Source: UBA1562 sp041653955 (GTDB lineage Bacteria > Omnitrophota > Gorgyraeia > Gygaellales > Profunditerraquicolaceae). From it: a stretch of 64,000 bases of DNA. The position numbers and the translations under genes are program-made. The notes under the pieces were generated by a model, which made no database searches, had not been told where the DNA came from, and saw nothing but the letters and a program-made list of their open reading frames with translations. The stretch lies in assembly GCA_041653955.1 (NCBI GenBank), contig JBAZEH010000005.1, positions 1 through 64,000 on the forward strand. The letters are read 5' to 3'. Below, piece by piece: positions 52,654 through 60,018 of the stretch (positions are counted from its first letter, which is position 1; every line of letters starts with the position of its first letter).

Positions 52654-53409
52654 TTATCCTCCCAAGCTTACCTTAAAGATAGTCGCCGCTCCCAACATAA
52701 TTATCAATATCCCTATATACTTTTTTAACCTGTCCGAATAGATATTCTTTACAGTGAATGCGGCAACCGGAACGGCGCCGGTTGCAAACAATACCAGTAT
52801 CCCTGTCAGCTTCCAGTCTATTGCCCTGCCGCTGGCGATATAGGCGAGAAAACCAACTAAACAGGTTATCGCTTCGCTAAAAGCCGTTATCCCAACTGCA
52901 TTTTTGGCGTTTACCCCGGAGATCAGCTGACCGCCCATGACCAACGGCCCATACCCTCCTCCGGATATGCCTTTGTTGAAAGACGCCAGCAGGCTTATGC
53001 CGGCTATTTTACGCCATGAGAAACGCATAGGCCTCTTGATCGTCGCCATTATTATAACGCCCATCATCAATACCAGGGTGCCTATATAAAGCGTAAGCAT
53101 CCATTTGGGGATCCTTACCGCCACAAATACCGATACGATGACCCCCGCGGCGCTGATCAAACCGAGCAAAGAGGCTATCCTGAAATCGGAGGAACGAAAA
53201 TTAAGATCAACGTTACGCAGGTTATGATGGAATACGCACGCGGCGATATCCGTGAACAGTTGCGAAACCAATATAGCCGGCACGACCTTTAACGGCTCAT
53301 GGCCCATGATTATCAGGACAGGCGCCAGGGCAGTGCCATACCCCATGCCGAGGCCGGAGTCAAGATACTCGCTGATAAAAGTTATTATACCCGTCAATAA
53401 AAACAACAT
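52654..53409 (-). CDS. TauE/SafE-family sulfite exporter-like transporter
   Basis: 251-residue membrane protein with about eight segments. GYGTALAPVLIIMGHEPLKVVPAILVSQL is cut here to its key part GTALAPVLIIMGH, and SFNKGISGGGYGPLVMG is the second repeat. The family exports sulfonates or sulfite; substrate unknown. It abuts the antiporter stop. Confidence 0.86.
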   Translation of the reverse strand: MLFLLTGIITFISEYLDSGLGMGYGTALAPVLIIMGHEPLKVVPAILVSQLFTDIAACVFHHNLRNVDLNFRSSDFRIASLLGLISAAGVIVSVFVAVRIPKWMLTLYIGTLVLMMGVIIMATIKRPMRFSWRKIAGISLLASFNKGISGGGYGPLVMGGQLISGVNAKNAVGITAFSEAITCLVGFLAYIASGRAIDWKLTGILVLFATGAVPVAAFTVKNIYSDRLKKYIGILIIMLGAATIFKVSLGG

Positions 53410-54627
53410 TTAAACCTTTATCTCGCCTGCTTTCTTAAGCGCCATCTTAGCAAATACCGGGCCTACGAGTTCATGTATTACCGTAGACCCTATCGTTATG
53501 CTGATTATAAGATCGGCGATATCCGCGAAGGCAGTTTGCTGTTTTATCATAAGCGCCAATCCTATCACGATCCCGCCTTGCGGGATAAGGCCCCCTGCGG
53601 TGTACCTCCTGACTTTCTTCTCTGCCCCTGAAATGGAGGCGCCTATAAAAGAGCCGGCGGCCTTACCGAGCGCCCTGAAGATAAAAAAGAATACTACAAG
53701 TATGGCGCTCTTAGCCAGTATCCCGAAATTAAGGCTCATCCCGCTTAAGGTAAAGAATAATACGAATATCAATTCCTCCGGCCTCTCCAATATCATGAAT
53801 ATCTTCTCTCTTTCGGGATTAAAATTCACTACGATCGCCCCCATAGCCATCGTCGCAAGCAGTTCATCTGCCCCAATGAGCTGGGCAATACCATAACATA
53901 AAAATAAAAGCCCAAGGGTCGCCACAATAAATACCCCTTCGGTCTCTTTCCTTATAAAATAAGACACCTTATTGAATATGGACCCGAAAAGAATGCCTAA
54001 TCCGACGCCCCCGAAAATGATGGCTGCCGGCTTTAATAATAAGGAATCCACGCTGAATGCCTTATGCAAAATAAGTGAACCGGCGACCACCACTGCCAGG
54101 CTGTAGTTGACTATCCCCAGGACATCATCCAATACCGAAACCCCCATTATCGTTGAGGTAACGTCGCCTTTGGCTTTATATTGATGGGTTACCGCGAGCG
54201 TCGCGGAAGGGTCAGTCGGAGAAGCCAAGGAAGCTAACAGCAGGCTTATCGGTATGAAAGTAGCGACCCAGGTCGCTTCTGATATGTGGATAAAAAAAGG
54301 AGATATCAGCAGGAAACCCGCCGCAACCGCGATAAAAGCAAGCTCCGCTTCCCAGGCGGTGATATAGAGTATAGTTTTGCCTAATTTTTTTATACCGGAG
54401 AGTAAAAGCGTCCCCCCTACCGAAAAAGTGATGAATGCCAGCGAAATATTCGTGATCAGCCCGGTATGGTTAGGGAAATCTTCGGGAATGAAGTGAAAAG
54501 AAGCGGGGTTCAAGATGACTCCGGCGATAATATATCCTGTTACCTTAGGGAGCCTGAACTTAACAGCGAGCTCGCCAAAGATAAATCCCGTTATGATAAT
54601 AACGCCGACTATAAGGATGGATTGCAT
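53410..54627 (-). CDS. Cation:proton antiporter (CPA2/KefB-like)
   Basis: About 405 residues with 12-13 membrane segments. ASPTDPSATLAV and LDDVLGIVNYSLAVV are the ion-binding region of Na+/H+ exchanger folds. No TrkA-N domain is present at the C-terminus. Start at ATG 54627; the in-frame TTG at 54663 is the -35 box of the promoter at 54635-54663. Confidence 0.86.
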   Translation of the reverse strand: MQSILIVGVIIITGFIFGELAVKFRLPKVTGYIIAGVILNPASFHFIPEDFPNHTGLITNISLAFITFSVGGTLLLSGIKKLGKTILYITAWEAELAFIAVAAGFLLISPFFIHISEATWVATFIPISLLLASLASPTDPSATLAVTHQYKAKGDVTSTIMGVSVLDDVLGIVNYSLAVVVAGSLILHKAFSVDSLLLKPAAIIFGGVGLGILFGSIFNKVSYFIRKETEGVFIVATLGLLFLCYGIAQLIGADELLATMAMGAIVVNFNPEREKIFMILERPEELIFVLFFTLSGMSLNFGILAKSAILVVFFFIFRALGKAAGSFIGASISGAEKKVRRYTAGGLIPQGGIVIGLALMIKQQTAFADIADLIISITIGSTVIHELVGPVFAKMALKKAGEIKV

Positions 54628-54634
54628 AAATAGT

Positions 54635-54663
54635 ATTGTATATAAAAAGGCGCGATGCCGCAA
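54635..54663 (-). promoter_or_regulatory. Promoter of antiporter gene (leaderless)
   Basis: Minus strand TTGCGG (54658-54663), 17-bp spacer, TACAAT (54635-54640), then ACTATTT and the ATG. Same geometry as pyrE. It starts directly after the pflA stop. Confidence 0.55.
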
Positions 54664-55398
54664 CTAAATATATTGCAGCGCCCTTTTGATATCTTCGGAT
54701 CTGGCTACCCTGACATCTTTCAGCGGGTACTCCAATCCAAGATACTCCCACTTATGCTTTCCGAGGGTATGATATGGCAGGAATTCAAAATTAGACGCGT
54801 GGCGAAAACCGCGGACCAGACTACCTAGCGCTTTTAAGTCCTTTTCTGTATCGTTGAGTCCGGGCGCAAGGACATAACGTATCCAATACGGCTTTTTGTT
54901 CTCTTCAAGCAAATTAATAAAATCCAACACCTGCTTTAGGTCTCTTGAGGTAATACGCTTGTGCAGATCCTTGTCTACCGACTTTATGTCTACAAGAAAA
55001 AGATCGGTTAACTCAAGAAGCGAAAACAGTTTATATTCATCCTGTGGGCGGTAAAAGGCGCCCGTGTCTATCGCGGTATGCACGCCCCGTTCTTTACAGA
55101 GGCAGAATAACTCCTTCAGAAAATCCATTTGCAGCAATGGCTCGCCTCCGGAGACCGTTATGCCTCCTTTTGAGGAAATAATATACGGCATGCACTTATC
55201 CAGCTTCCTGACAACCTGTTCGGCGCTCATCTGCCTGCCTGCCCTTTCATTCCAGGTGTCGGGGTTATGGCAATACAAACAGCGCGCCAGGCAGCCCTGC
55301 ATAAAAAGCACAAACCTTATCCCGGGGCCTTCGTGCGTGCCGAACGTCTCAAAAGAATGGATATTCCCTATAACGGTTTTACTCTTACATGCTTTCAT
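54664..55398 (-). CDS. pflA: Pyruvate formate-lyase activating enzyme PflA
   Basis: Radical-SAM enzyme that makes the glycyl radical on PflB. SFETFGTHEGPGIRFVLF and the cluster motif CLARCLYCHNPDTW, then GGITVSGGEPLLQ and LPYHTLGKHKWEYLG. 244 residues. It overlaps the end of pflB by 14 bp. Confidence 0.95.
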   Translation of the reverse strand: MKACKSKTVIGNIHSFETFGTHEGPGIRFVLFMQGCLARCLYCHNPDTWNERAGRQMSAEQVVRKLDKCMPYIISSKGGITVSGGEPLLQMDFLKELFCLCKERGVHTAIDTGAFYRPQDEYKLFSLLELTDLFLVDIKSVDKDLHKRITSRDLKQVLDFINLLEENKKPYWIRYVLAPGLNDTEKDLKALGSLVRGFRHASNFEFLPYHTLGKHKWEYLGLEYPLKDVRVARSEDIKRALQYI

Positions 55399-57595
55399 GG
55401 AATGTCCTTGCCAATACCTCTTTCTGCTGCTCCGTGGATAATTTATTAAAGTGCACCGCGTATCCGGATACCCTGATGGTCAGCTGCGGGTATTTATGCG
55501 GGTTCTTCATAGCGTCCTCAAGGGTTTCCTTGTCAATCACGTTGACATTAAGATGGTGCGCCCCCTTCATGAAGTAGCCGTCAAGCAGTGATTTTAAATT
55601 TGACCTCCTGCTCTCATGGGTATTCCCCAGCGCTTCGGGGAGCGATGAGAAGGTATTGGATATCCCGTCGCGGCATTCCGTATAGGGGATAGCGGCCACT
55701 GAATTAAGGGACGCGATTATCCCGTTATCATCCCTGCCGTGCATAGGGTTTGCTCCCGGGGCAAAAGGCTCCCCCTTTTCTCTCCCGTCAGGGGTAGAGC
55801 CGGTCTTCTTGCCATACATAACATTTGAGGTAATAGTAAGGATCGATATTGCCGGGAAGGAATTCCTGTAAAGCTTATGCTTCTTAAGCTCTGTAAGGAA
55901 CAGGTTCACCAGGTCAACTGCCCTGCCATCGACCTTATCGTCGTCATTGCCGAATTTAGGAAAATCTCCTTCTATATTAAAAGATGTGGTCAGGTTCTTC
56001 TTATTCCTTATGGCGCTCACCTTAGCGTAACGTATAGCGCTTAAGGAATCGGCCGCCACCGATAACCCGGCGATACCAAAAGCCATATAACGGGTAAGCT
56101 CGGTATCCAACAGGGCCATCTGGGCTCTTTCATAATAATAGGTGTCGTGAGAGCAATGGATGATATTCAGGGCTTCAACATAGGTCTTCACAGTCCATCT
56201 TAAAACCTGCATGAACTTCTCTTTCACTTCATTGTGGTCTAAAGGATTTGATTTGATAGGCGCTATATCCGGGACTACCTTCTCTCCCGTTATCTCATCG
56301 CGGCCTTCATTCAAGGCGTAAAGAAGCGCCTTGGGCAGATTGCAACGCGCCCCGAAATACTGCATCTCGCTCCCATTTTTAAGCAGGGATACACAGCAGG
56401 ATATGCTATAGTCATCCCCTCCGATAAGGCGCATCATATCGTCATTTTCGTATTGTATAGAGCTGGTCTTTATAGAAACATCCGCGCAAAAACCCTTGAA
56501 TGGTTCAGGCAGGCGGCTTGACCAAAGCACGGTAAGATTGGGCTCCGGGGCCGGGCCCAGATTAAACAGTGTCTGGAGGAACCGGTATGAACTTCTGGTC
56601 ACCTTGTGCCTTCCGTCTATACCTACGCCCCCTATACTTTCAGTGACCCAAACCGGGTCTCCGGCGAATATGTCGGAGTATGCTTTGGTGCGCAGGTGCC
56701 GGACGATCCTGATCTTTATCACAAAATCATCTATCAACTCCTGGGCTGTTTCTTCCGTAATGACCCCGCGCTTCAGGTCATTCTCAATATATATATCAAA
56801 GAAATTGCTCACGCTCCCAAGGCTCATCGCCGCGCCATCCTGTTCTTTTACGGCGGCAAGATAAGCGAGGTATACCCATTGTATCGCTTCGCTTGCGTTT
56901 TGTGCTGGCCTTGAAAGGTCAAAACCATACATATTCCCCAAAGCAATGATATCTTCAAGGGCAGTGATCTGCTCGGCGATCTCACCCCTTAATCTTATAG
57001 CCTCTTCGGTAGAATAATCTTCAAGGGTCTCCTTGTCATGTTTCTTCGCCGCAATAAGTTTTTTGATACCGTAAAGCGCGACCCTCCTGAAATCACCTAT
57101 TATCCTCCCGCGGGAGTAATTATCCGGCAGTCCTGTAATTAAACCGGTATGCCTGGCTTTTAATATATCCGCGGTATAGGCATCAAATACGGCATCATTG
57201 TGGGTTTTGCGGTATTTGGTATATATCTCTTTTACTCTGGGGCTAAGCTTATAGCCGTAATCTTCACAGGCTGCCTCTACAAGCCTTATCCCGCCTAAAG
57301 GCTTGATAGCCCTCTTTAACGGCTCATCGGTTTGAAGGCCCTTGATCAATTCCAGCTTCTCATCTATATACCCCGGCTTATGGCTGGTTATGGTAGATAC
57401 GGTTTCGGTATCTATATCATACACCCCGCCCCTCTTATTCTCCTCTTCAAATAGCTTCAGGCACTTATCCCACAGGGCTTTGGTCCTGGCTGTAGGCCCC
57501 TTTAAGAATGAACTATCACCGTCATAAGGAGTATAGTTCCTGTTGATAAAATCCCTTACGTCTATTGTCTTATCCCACCTGCCTCTTTTAAACAT
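55385..57595 (-). CDS. pflB: Formate C-acetyltransferase PflB
   Basis: Anaerobic glycyl-radical enzyme converting pyruvate and CoA to acetyl-CoA and formate. The active-site Cys-Cys is in DDYSISCCVSLL and the glycyl-radical loop near the C-terminus is TIRVSGYAVHF. 736 residues, normal. Start at ATG 57595 (MFKRGRWDKTI) with AGGGGG upstream; the longer frame enters the leader. Controlled by the ZTP riboswitch at 57681-57753. Confidence 0.95.
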   Translation of the reverse strand: MFKRGRWDKTIDVRDFINRNYTPYDGDSSFLKGPTARTKALWDKCLKLFEEENKRGGVYDIDTETVSTITSHKPGYIDEKLELIKGLQTDEPLKRAIKPLGGIRLVEAACEDYGYKLSPRVKEIYTKYRKTHNDAVFDAYTADILKARHTGLITGLPDNYSRGRIIGDFRRVALYGIKKLIAAKKHDKETLEDYSTEEAIRLRGEIAEQITALEDIIALGNMYGFDLSRPAQNASEAIQWVYLAYLAAVKEQDGAAMSLGSVSNFFDIYIENDLKRGVITEETAQELIDDFVIKIRIVRHLRTKAYSDIFAGDPVWVTESIGGVGIDGRHKVTRSSYRFLQTLFNLGPAPEPNLTVLWSSRLPEPFKGFCADVSIKTSSIQYENDDMMRLIGGDDYSISCCVSLLKNGSEMQYFGARCNLPKALLYALNEGRDEITGEKVVPDIAPIKSNPLDHNEVKEKFMQVLRWTVKTYVEALNIIHCSHDTYYYERAQMALLDTELTRYMAFGIAGLSVAADSLSAIRYAKVSAIRNKKNLTTSFNIEGDFPKFGNDDDKVDGRAVDLVNLFLTELKKHKLYRNSFPAISILTITSNVMYGKKTGSTPDGREKGEPFAPGANPMHGRDDNGIIASLNSVAAIPYTECRDGISNTFSSLPEALGNTHESRRSNLKSLLDGYFMKGAHHLNVNVIDKETLEDAMKNPHKYPQLTIRVSGYAVHFNKLSTEQQKEVLARTFHESM

Positions 57596-57655
57596 CTTAA
57601 CACCCCCTGCCCAGAAAGGGCGCACCCGGCAATCCAATAAGCCGAGGTGCCTATA

Positions 57656-57690
57656 AAAAGAAAACACCCGGGTTACAAAAACCCAGGTGT
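57656..57690 (-). terminator. Intrinsic terminator of the ZTP riboswitch
   Basis: Stem ACACCTGGGTT with AACCCGGGTGT, loop TTTGTA-like, then TTTTCTTTTT. Its 5' strand overlaps the CACCUGGGU of the aptamer, so ligand binding should prevent it from forming (an ON switch). Confidence 0.85.
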
Positions 57691-57753
57691 ACGGTTTTCA
57701 CTTCTTTTTAAGCGCTTCCTCATGGTTTCCCATGTTGACCACCAGTCGCGCTT
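57681..57753 (-). promoter_or_regulatory. ZTP (pfl motif) riboswitch aptamer upstream of pflB
   Basis: P1 is AAGCGC (57748-57753) with GCGCUU (57710-57715). It encloses GACUGGUGG, AACAUGGGAAACCAUG and AGGAA, all conserved in ZTP riboswitches. The downstream CACCUGGGU (57681-57689) pairs with GGUG of GACUGGUG, the known pseudoknot (GGCG/CGCC in Thermosinus), so the pair covaries. The ligand ZTP/ZMP signals low 10-formyl-tetrahydrofolate; formate from PflB feeds that pool. Confidence 0.88.
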
Positions 57754-57771
57754 CACCAAATTGTCATACTA

Positions 57772-57799
57772 AGTATACCACAAAAAAGGCCTGTGTCAA
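57772..57799 (-). promoter_or_regulatory. Promoter of the pflB leader
   Basis: Minus strand TTGACA (57794-57799), 16-bp spacer, TATACT (57772-57777). The expected start is near 57765, just upstream of the aptamer. The -35 box overlaps the methyltransferase stop codon. Confidence 0.7.
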
Positions 57800-58545
57800 G
57801 CAGGTTTTACAGCCAAAAGGACCTTAAAGCTATTATGCCGCGGCACCGGTTTTACCGCTACCACCCTGAACCCAGCCCTCCTGCACAACCTCGCCCACCC
57901 TTTAAAGCTTACGCAATATTCTCCTTCATTAAGGATATGTTTTACCCCGTTTACAAACATCCTTCTGAATGCCCCGGTGCCTGCCTCTTTTAACGCAGGC
58001 ACCCATTCATCTTTTAAAACATCCAGGATACGTAACAGCCTTTTTATATCTGTGTGTTTTCCGGAGGTATCCATATCCACATCGCCTATGACCAGCCTTC
58101 CCCCTGGCTTAAGGAACCTGTAAAATCTCTTAAGCGGTACGGATTTATCCCTGATATGATGCAATGCAACCGTAGAAACAATAATATCAAATGCATTATC
58201 CCTGAACTTCAGGGAAGAAAAATCTGAAAGCTTACAGCAAACCCTCGCCTCAAGTCCAAGTTTCTTTATCTTCTTCTTCATAATAGACAGCATCTTCCTT
58301 GAGCTGTCAATACCGGTCACCGTGCAATCTGCTTTAGCCAGTAATTTCAGGCTTGAGAGCCCGGTTCCGCATCCGATATCAAGCACCCTGCTGCCGTCTT
58401 TGACCCCAGCAAGCCGTGCTGCAAGGTCCAGAATCCCCTTATGAAAGCTTATACTGCCCAATGTCGCGTCATATTCATTTGACCATGACCCGAACCATCT
58501 CCTGGTTTCCGATCTCTTAGTTTTAACACTGACCTTTCTTTTCAT
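57796..58545 (-). CDS. Class I SAM-dependent methyltransferase
   Basis: About 249 residues. Motif I RVLDIGCGTGLSSLKLL, then GIDSSRKMLSIM, DIIVSTVALHHI and LKPGGRLVIGDVD. This resembles UbiE-type small-molecule methyltransferases; substrate unknown. Start at ATG 58545 with AGGAGAAAAG upstream. Confidence 0.88.
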   Translation of the reverse strand: MKRKVSVKTKRSETRRWFGSWSNEYDATLGSISFHKGILDLAARLAGVKDGSRVLDIGCGTGLSSLKLLAKADCTVTGIDSSRKMLSIMKKKIKKLGLEARVCCKLSDFSSLKFRDNAFDIIVSTVALHHIRDKSVPLKRFYRFLKPGGRLVIGDVDMDTSGKHTDIKRLLRILDVLKDEWVPALKEAGTGAFRRMFVNGVKHILNEGEYCVSFKGWARLCRRAGFRVVAVKPVPRHNSFKVLLAVKPA

Positions 58546-58588
58546 CTTTTCTCCTGATAGGCGGTTTATGTTTTTATTATATAGAAAC

Positions 58589-58643
58589 AAAAAACCCTAC
58601 GCAAGCATTTTACCTGCCTGGCGGCAGTTAAGCTCACATAGGG
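58589..58643 (-). terminator. Intrinsic terminator after the glycosyltransferase gene
   Basis: Stem CCCTATGTGAGC with GCTTGCGTAGGG (12 pairs counting G-U), an inner CTGCC/GGCAG hairpin, then TTTTTT on the minus strand. It separates the glycosyltransferase from the methyltransferase. Confidence 0.8.
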
Positions 58644-58681
58644 CAATACTAAATGCGGACCGGCCGGGCCTGCTTTCTTAA

Positions 58682-59455
58682 CTAAACCCGGCCCTCCTTT
58701 AAATTATTCTTAATCTCCCAATATTTGCAATAAGTATAAAACTGATATATCCCGGAGTAAATAGCGAGGAAAAAACCGATAAAGCCGTCCTTATATCCTT
58801 TTTTTACAAAATAGAATTTCATAAAACGCGAGAATATTTTTATGAAACATATCCTCAGGCTCATCTTCCTCCCATCCCTTATCCATTTCTTTGCCTCAAA
58901 GTCTGTCTGATGATTGACCTTGGCGAACAGGGAGTGAAAATCAGGGTAATTATAATGCAGGATATCTTTATTCAGGGTAAAGGTTTTACCCTCCATAAAA
59001 GCGCGCGGATGGAACTCGGATTCTTCATAGCGAAATTTATCTTTTCTAAACATCTTCAATTTCGCGTTAGGATACCACCCCCCGTGTTTTATCCAATAAT
59101 TACCCAGGAAGTTCCGATGCGGTATATTATATCCGTTAAACTCCGGGGCCTTGTCAAATATCCCTATTATTTCTTTTCTTAACTCCGGGGTAACCCGCTC
59201 ATCGCAATCAAGGCTTAATACATAATCATTACCGGCTTTTGAATAGGCAAAATTACGCGATGCGCCTTCCATATCCCATTTTCTCTGATAGATCTTATCG
59301 GTATATTTCTTCGCGATTTCCAATGTCTTATCAGAGCTGTAATCATCTACTACTACGATCTCATCTACCCAATCCACCACGGATTCCAGGCACTCTGCTA
59401 TATTCTTTTCTTCGTTTCTGGCCATGACTACTACCGACAATGGGATTTTTTTCAT
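58682..59455 (-). CDS. Family 2 glycosyltransferase (WaaE/KdtX-like)
   Basis: GT-A fold. VVVMARNEEKNIAECLESV, DDYSSDKTLEIA, YVLSLDCDERVTPEL (DxD-like) and GYNIPHRNFLG. 257 residues; the C-terminus has a hydrophobic segment. The sequence style is that of LPS-core transferases such as WaaE, but the acceptor is inference. Start follows GAGAGAAC. A weak upstream promoter (TATAAT at 59522-59527) gives a leader of about 60 nt. Confidence 0.85.
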   Translation of the reverse strand: MKKIPLSVVVMARNEEKNIAECLESVVDWVDEIVVVDDYSSDKTLEIAKKYTDKIYQRKWDMEGASRNFAYSKAGNDYVLSLDCDERVTPELRKEIIGIFDKAPEFNGYNIPHRNFLGNYWIKHGGWYPNAKLKMFRKDKFRYEESEFHPRAFMEGKTFTLNKDILHYNYPDFHSLFAKVNHQTDFEAKKWIRDGRKMSLRICFIKIFSRFMKFYFVKKGYKDGFIGFFLAIYSGIYQFYTYCKYWEIKNNLKEGRV

Positions 59456-59619
59456 AATGTTCTCTCGTTTTATTTTTTATGCTTATCTTAAGCAGCTTTA
59501 AATAAAACCTTCTTGCAACATATTATATCACAGAAGGATAAAATATAAAATTTAATCTCCGGATAATTCAGTTTTGAACAGTAACCAATCCTTACTAAAC
59601 TATCTCATCAAAGAATGAT

Positions 59620-59643
59620 AGCCCTACTCATATGAATAGGGCT
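59620..59643 (-). terminator. Hairpin after tRNA-Asn, possible terminator
   Basis: AGCCCTA (7 bp) paired with TAGGGCT around a 10-nt loop, 11 nt past the tRNA CCA. No strong T-run follows, so termination is uncertain. Beyond it, up to 59455, I see only the leader of the glycosyltransferase gene. Confidence 0.45.
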
Positions 59644-59653
59644 ACTCTAAGTA

Positions 59654-59974
59654 TGGCTCCCCCTCGAGGACTCGAACCTCGGACCTGGTGGTTACAAGCA
59701 ACCCGGAGTTACTCCCGGACCTGGACTATATCTTTGCCATGGCTTTCGCTTTAGGCAGCAGGTGCATAGTCTCTGAACCTTCCCTGATTTCTCAAGGCTC
59801 GGCTGCTGATTACCCTCGCCTTTACGTTCGGGCTTCCAGCAATTCTCCTGCTTTTTCAACCGCGATTTCCCGCGGAAGCTGCCTTTATTCATCCCTCGCG
59901 CCCCTGCGCCCGGGACAAACCCCGCGTTCGCGGGATTTGACAGCCACTCGCTCTACCGACTGAGCTAAGGGGGA
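59654..59974 (-). tRNA. tRNA-Asn (GUU), interrupted by a group I intron
   Basis: Exon 1 is 59940-59974 (35 nt) and exon 2 is 59654-59694 (41 nt, including CCA), giving a 76-nt tRNA. Acceptor TCCCCCT pairs with AGGGGGA, discriminator G. D-arm GCTCAGTCGGTAGAGC. Anticodon stem GUGG/CCAC with loop CUGUUAA, so the anticodon is GUU. T-arm CGAGGTTCGAGTCCTCG. The two exons meet between U35 and U36 of the anticodon. Simple tRNA searches without intron modelling will miss or misname this gene. It follows the ABC-F gene and has its own promoter at 59987-60015. Confidence 0.92.
59695..59939 (-). ncRNA. Group I self-splicing intron in tRNA-Asn (245 nt)
   Basis: The intron starts after U35 and ends with the conserved terminal G (59695). 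P1: exon GGCUGU (59940-59945) pairs with guide GCAGCU (59877-59882), with the required U-G at the splice site. P2: CCGCG/CGCGG (59860-59875). P3: AGCAGG (59847-59852) with CCUGCU (59757-59762). P4: UUGCUG with CAGCAG inside the P and Q elements (59834-59847, 59796-59812). P7: AGACUAU (R element in 59761-59777) with AUAGUCC (59723-59734, AAGAUAUAGUCC). P9: hairpin at 59702-59718. No homing endonuclease frame. The core is intact, so it should self-splice. Confidence 0.92.
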
Positions 59975-59986
59975 ATTTGAATATGT

Positions 59987-60015
59987 ATTTTAACTGAAAA
60001 AACCTGCTAAATCAA
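59987..60015 (-). promoter_or_regulatory. Promoter of tRNA-Asn
   Basis: Minus strand TTGATT (60010-60015), 17-bp spacer, TAAAAT (59987-59992). The expected start is about 6 nt before the tRNA 5' end. It lies within the 45 bp between the ABC-F stop and the tRNA. Confidence 0.65.
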
Positions 60016-60018
60016 GCC

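Noticed and set aside
57618..57652. Second hairpin between the riboswitch terminator and pflB
   Set aside because: GGCACC/GGTGC-type pairing is present, but there is no T-run or known motif, so no function is claimed.
57596..57667. 24-residue extension of PflB
   Set aside because: It lies in the riboswitch leader; MFKRGRWDKTI is the family start and has a ribosome site.
59692..59892. ORF inside the tRNA-Asn intron (possible homing endonuclease)
   Set aside because: It is short, overlaps the intron core helices and shows no LAGLIDADG, HNH or GIY-YIG motif.
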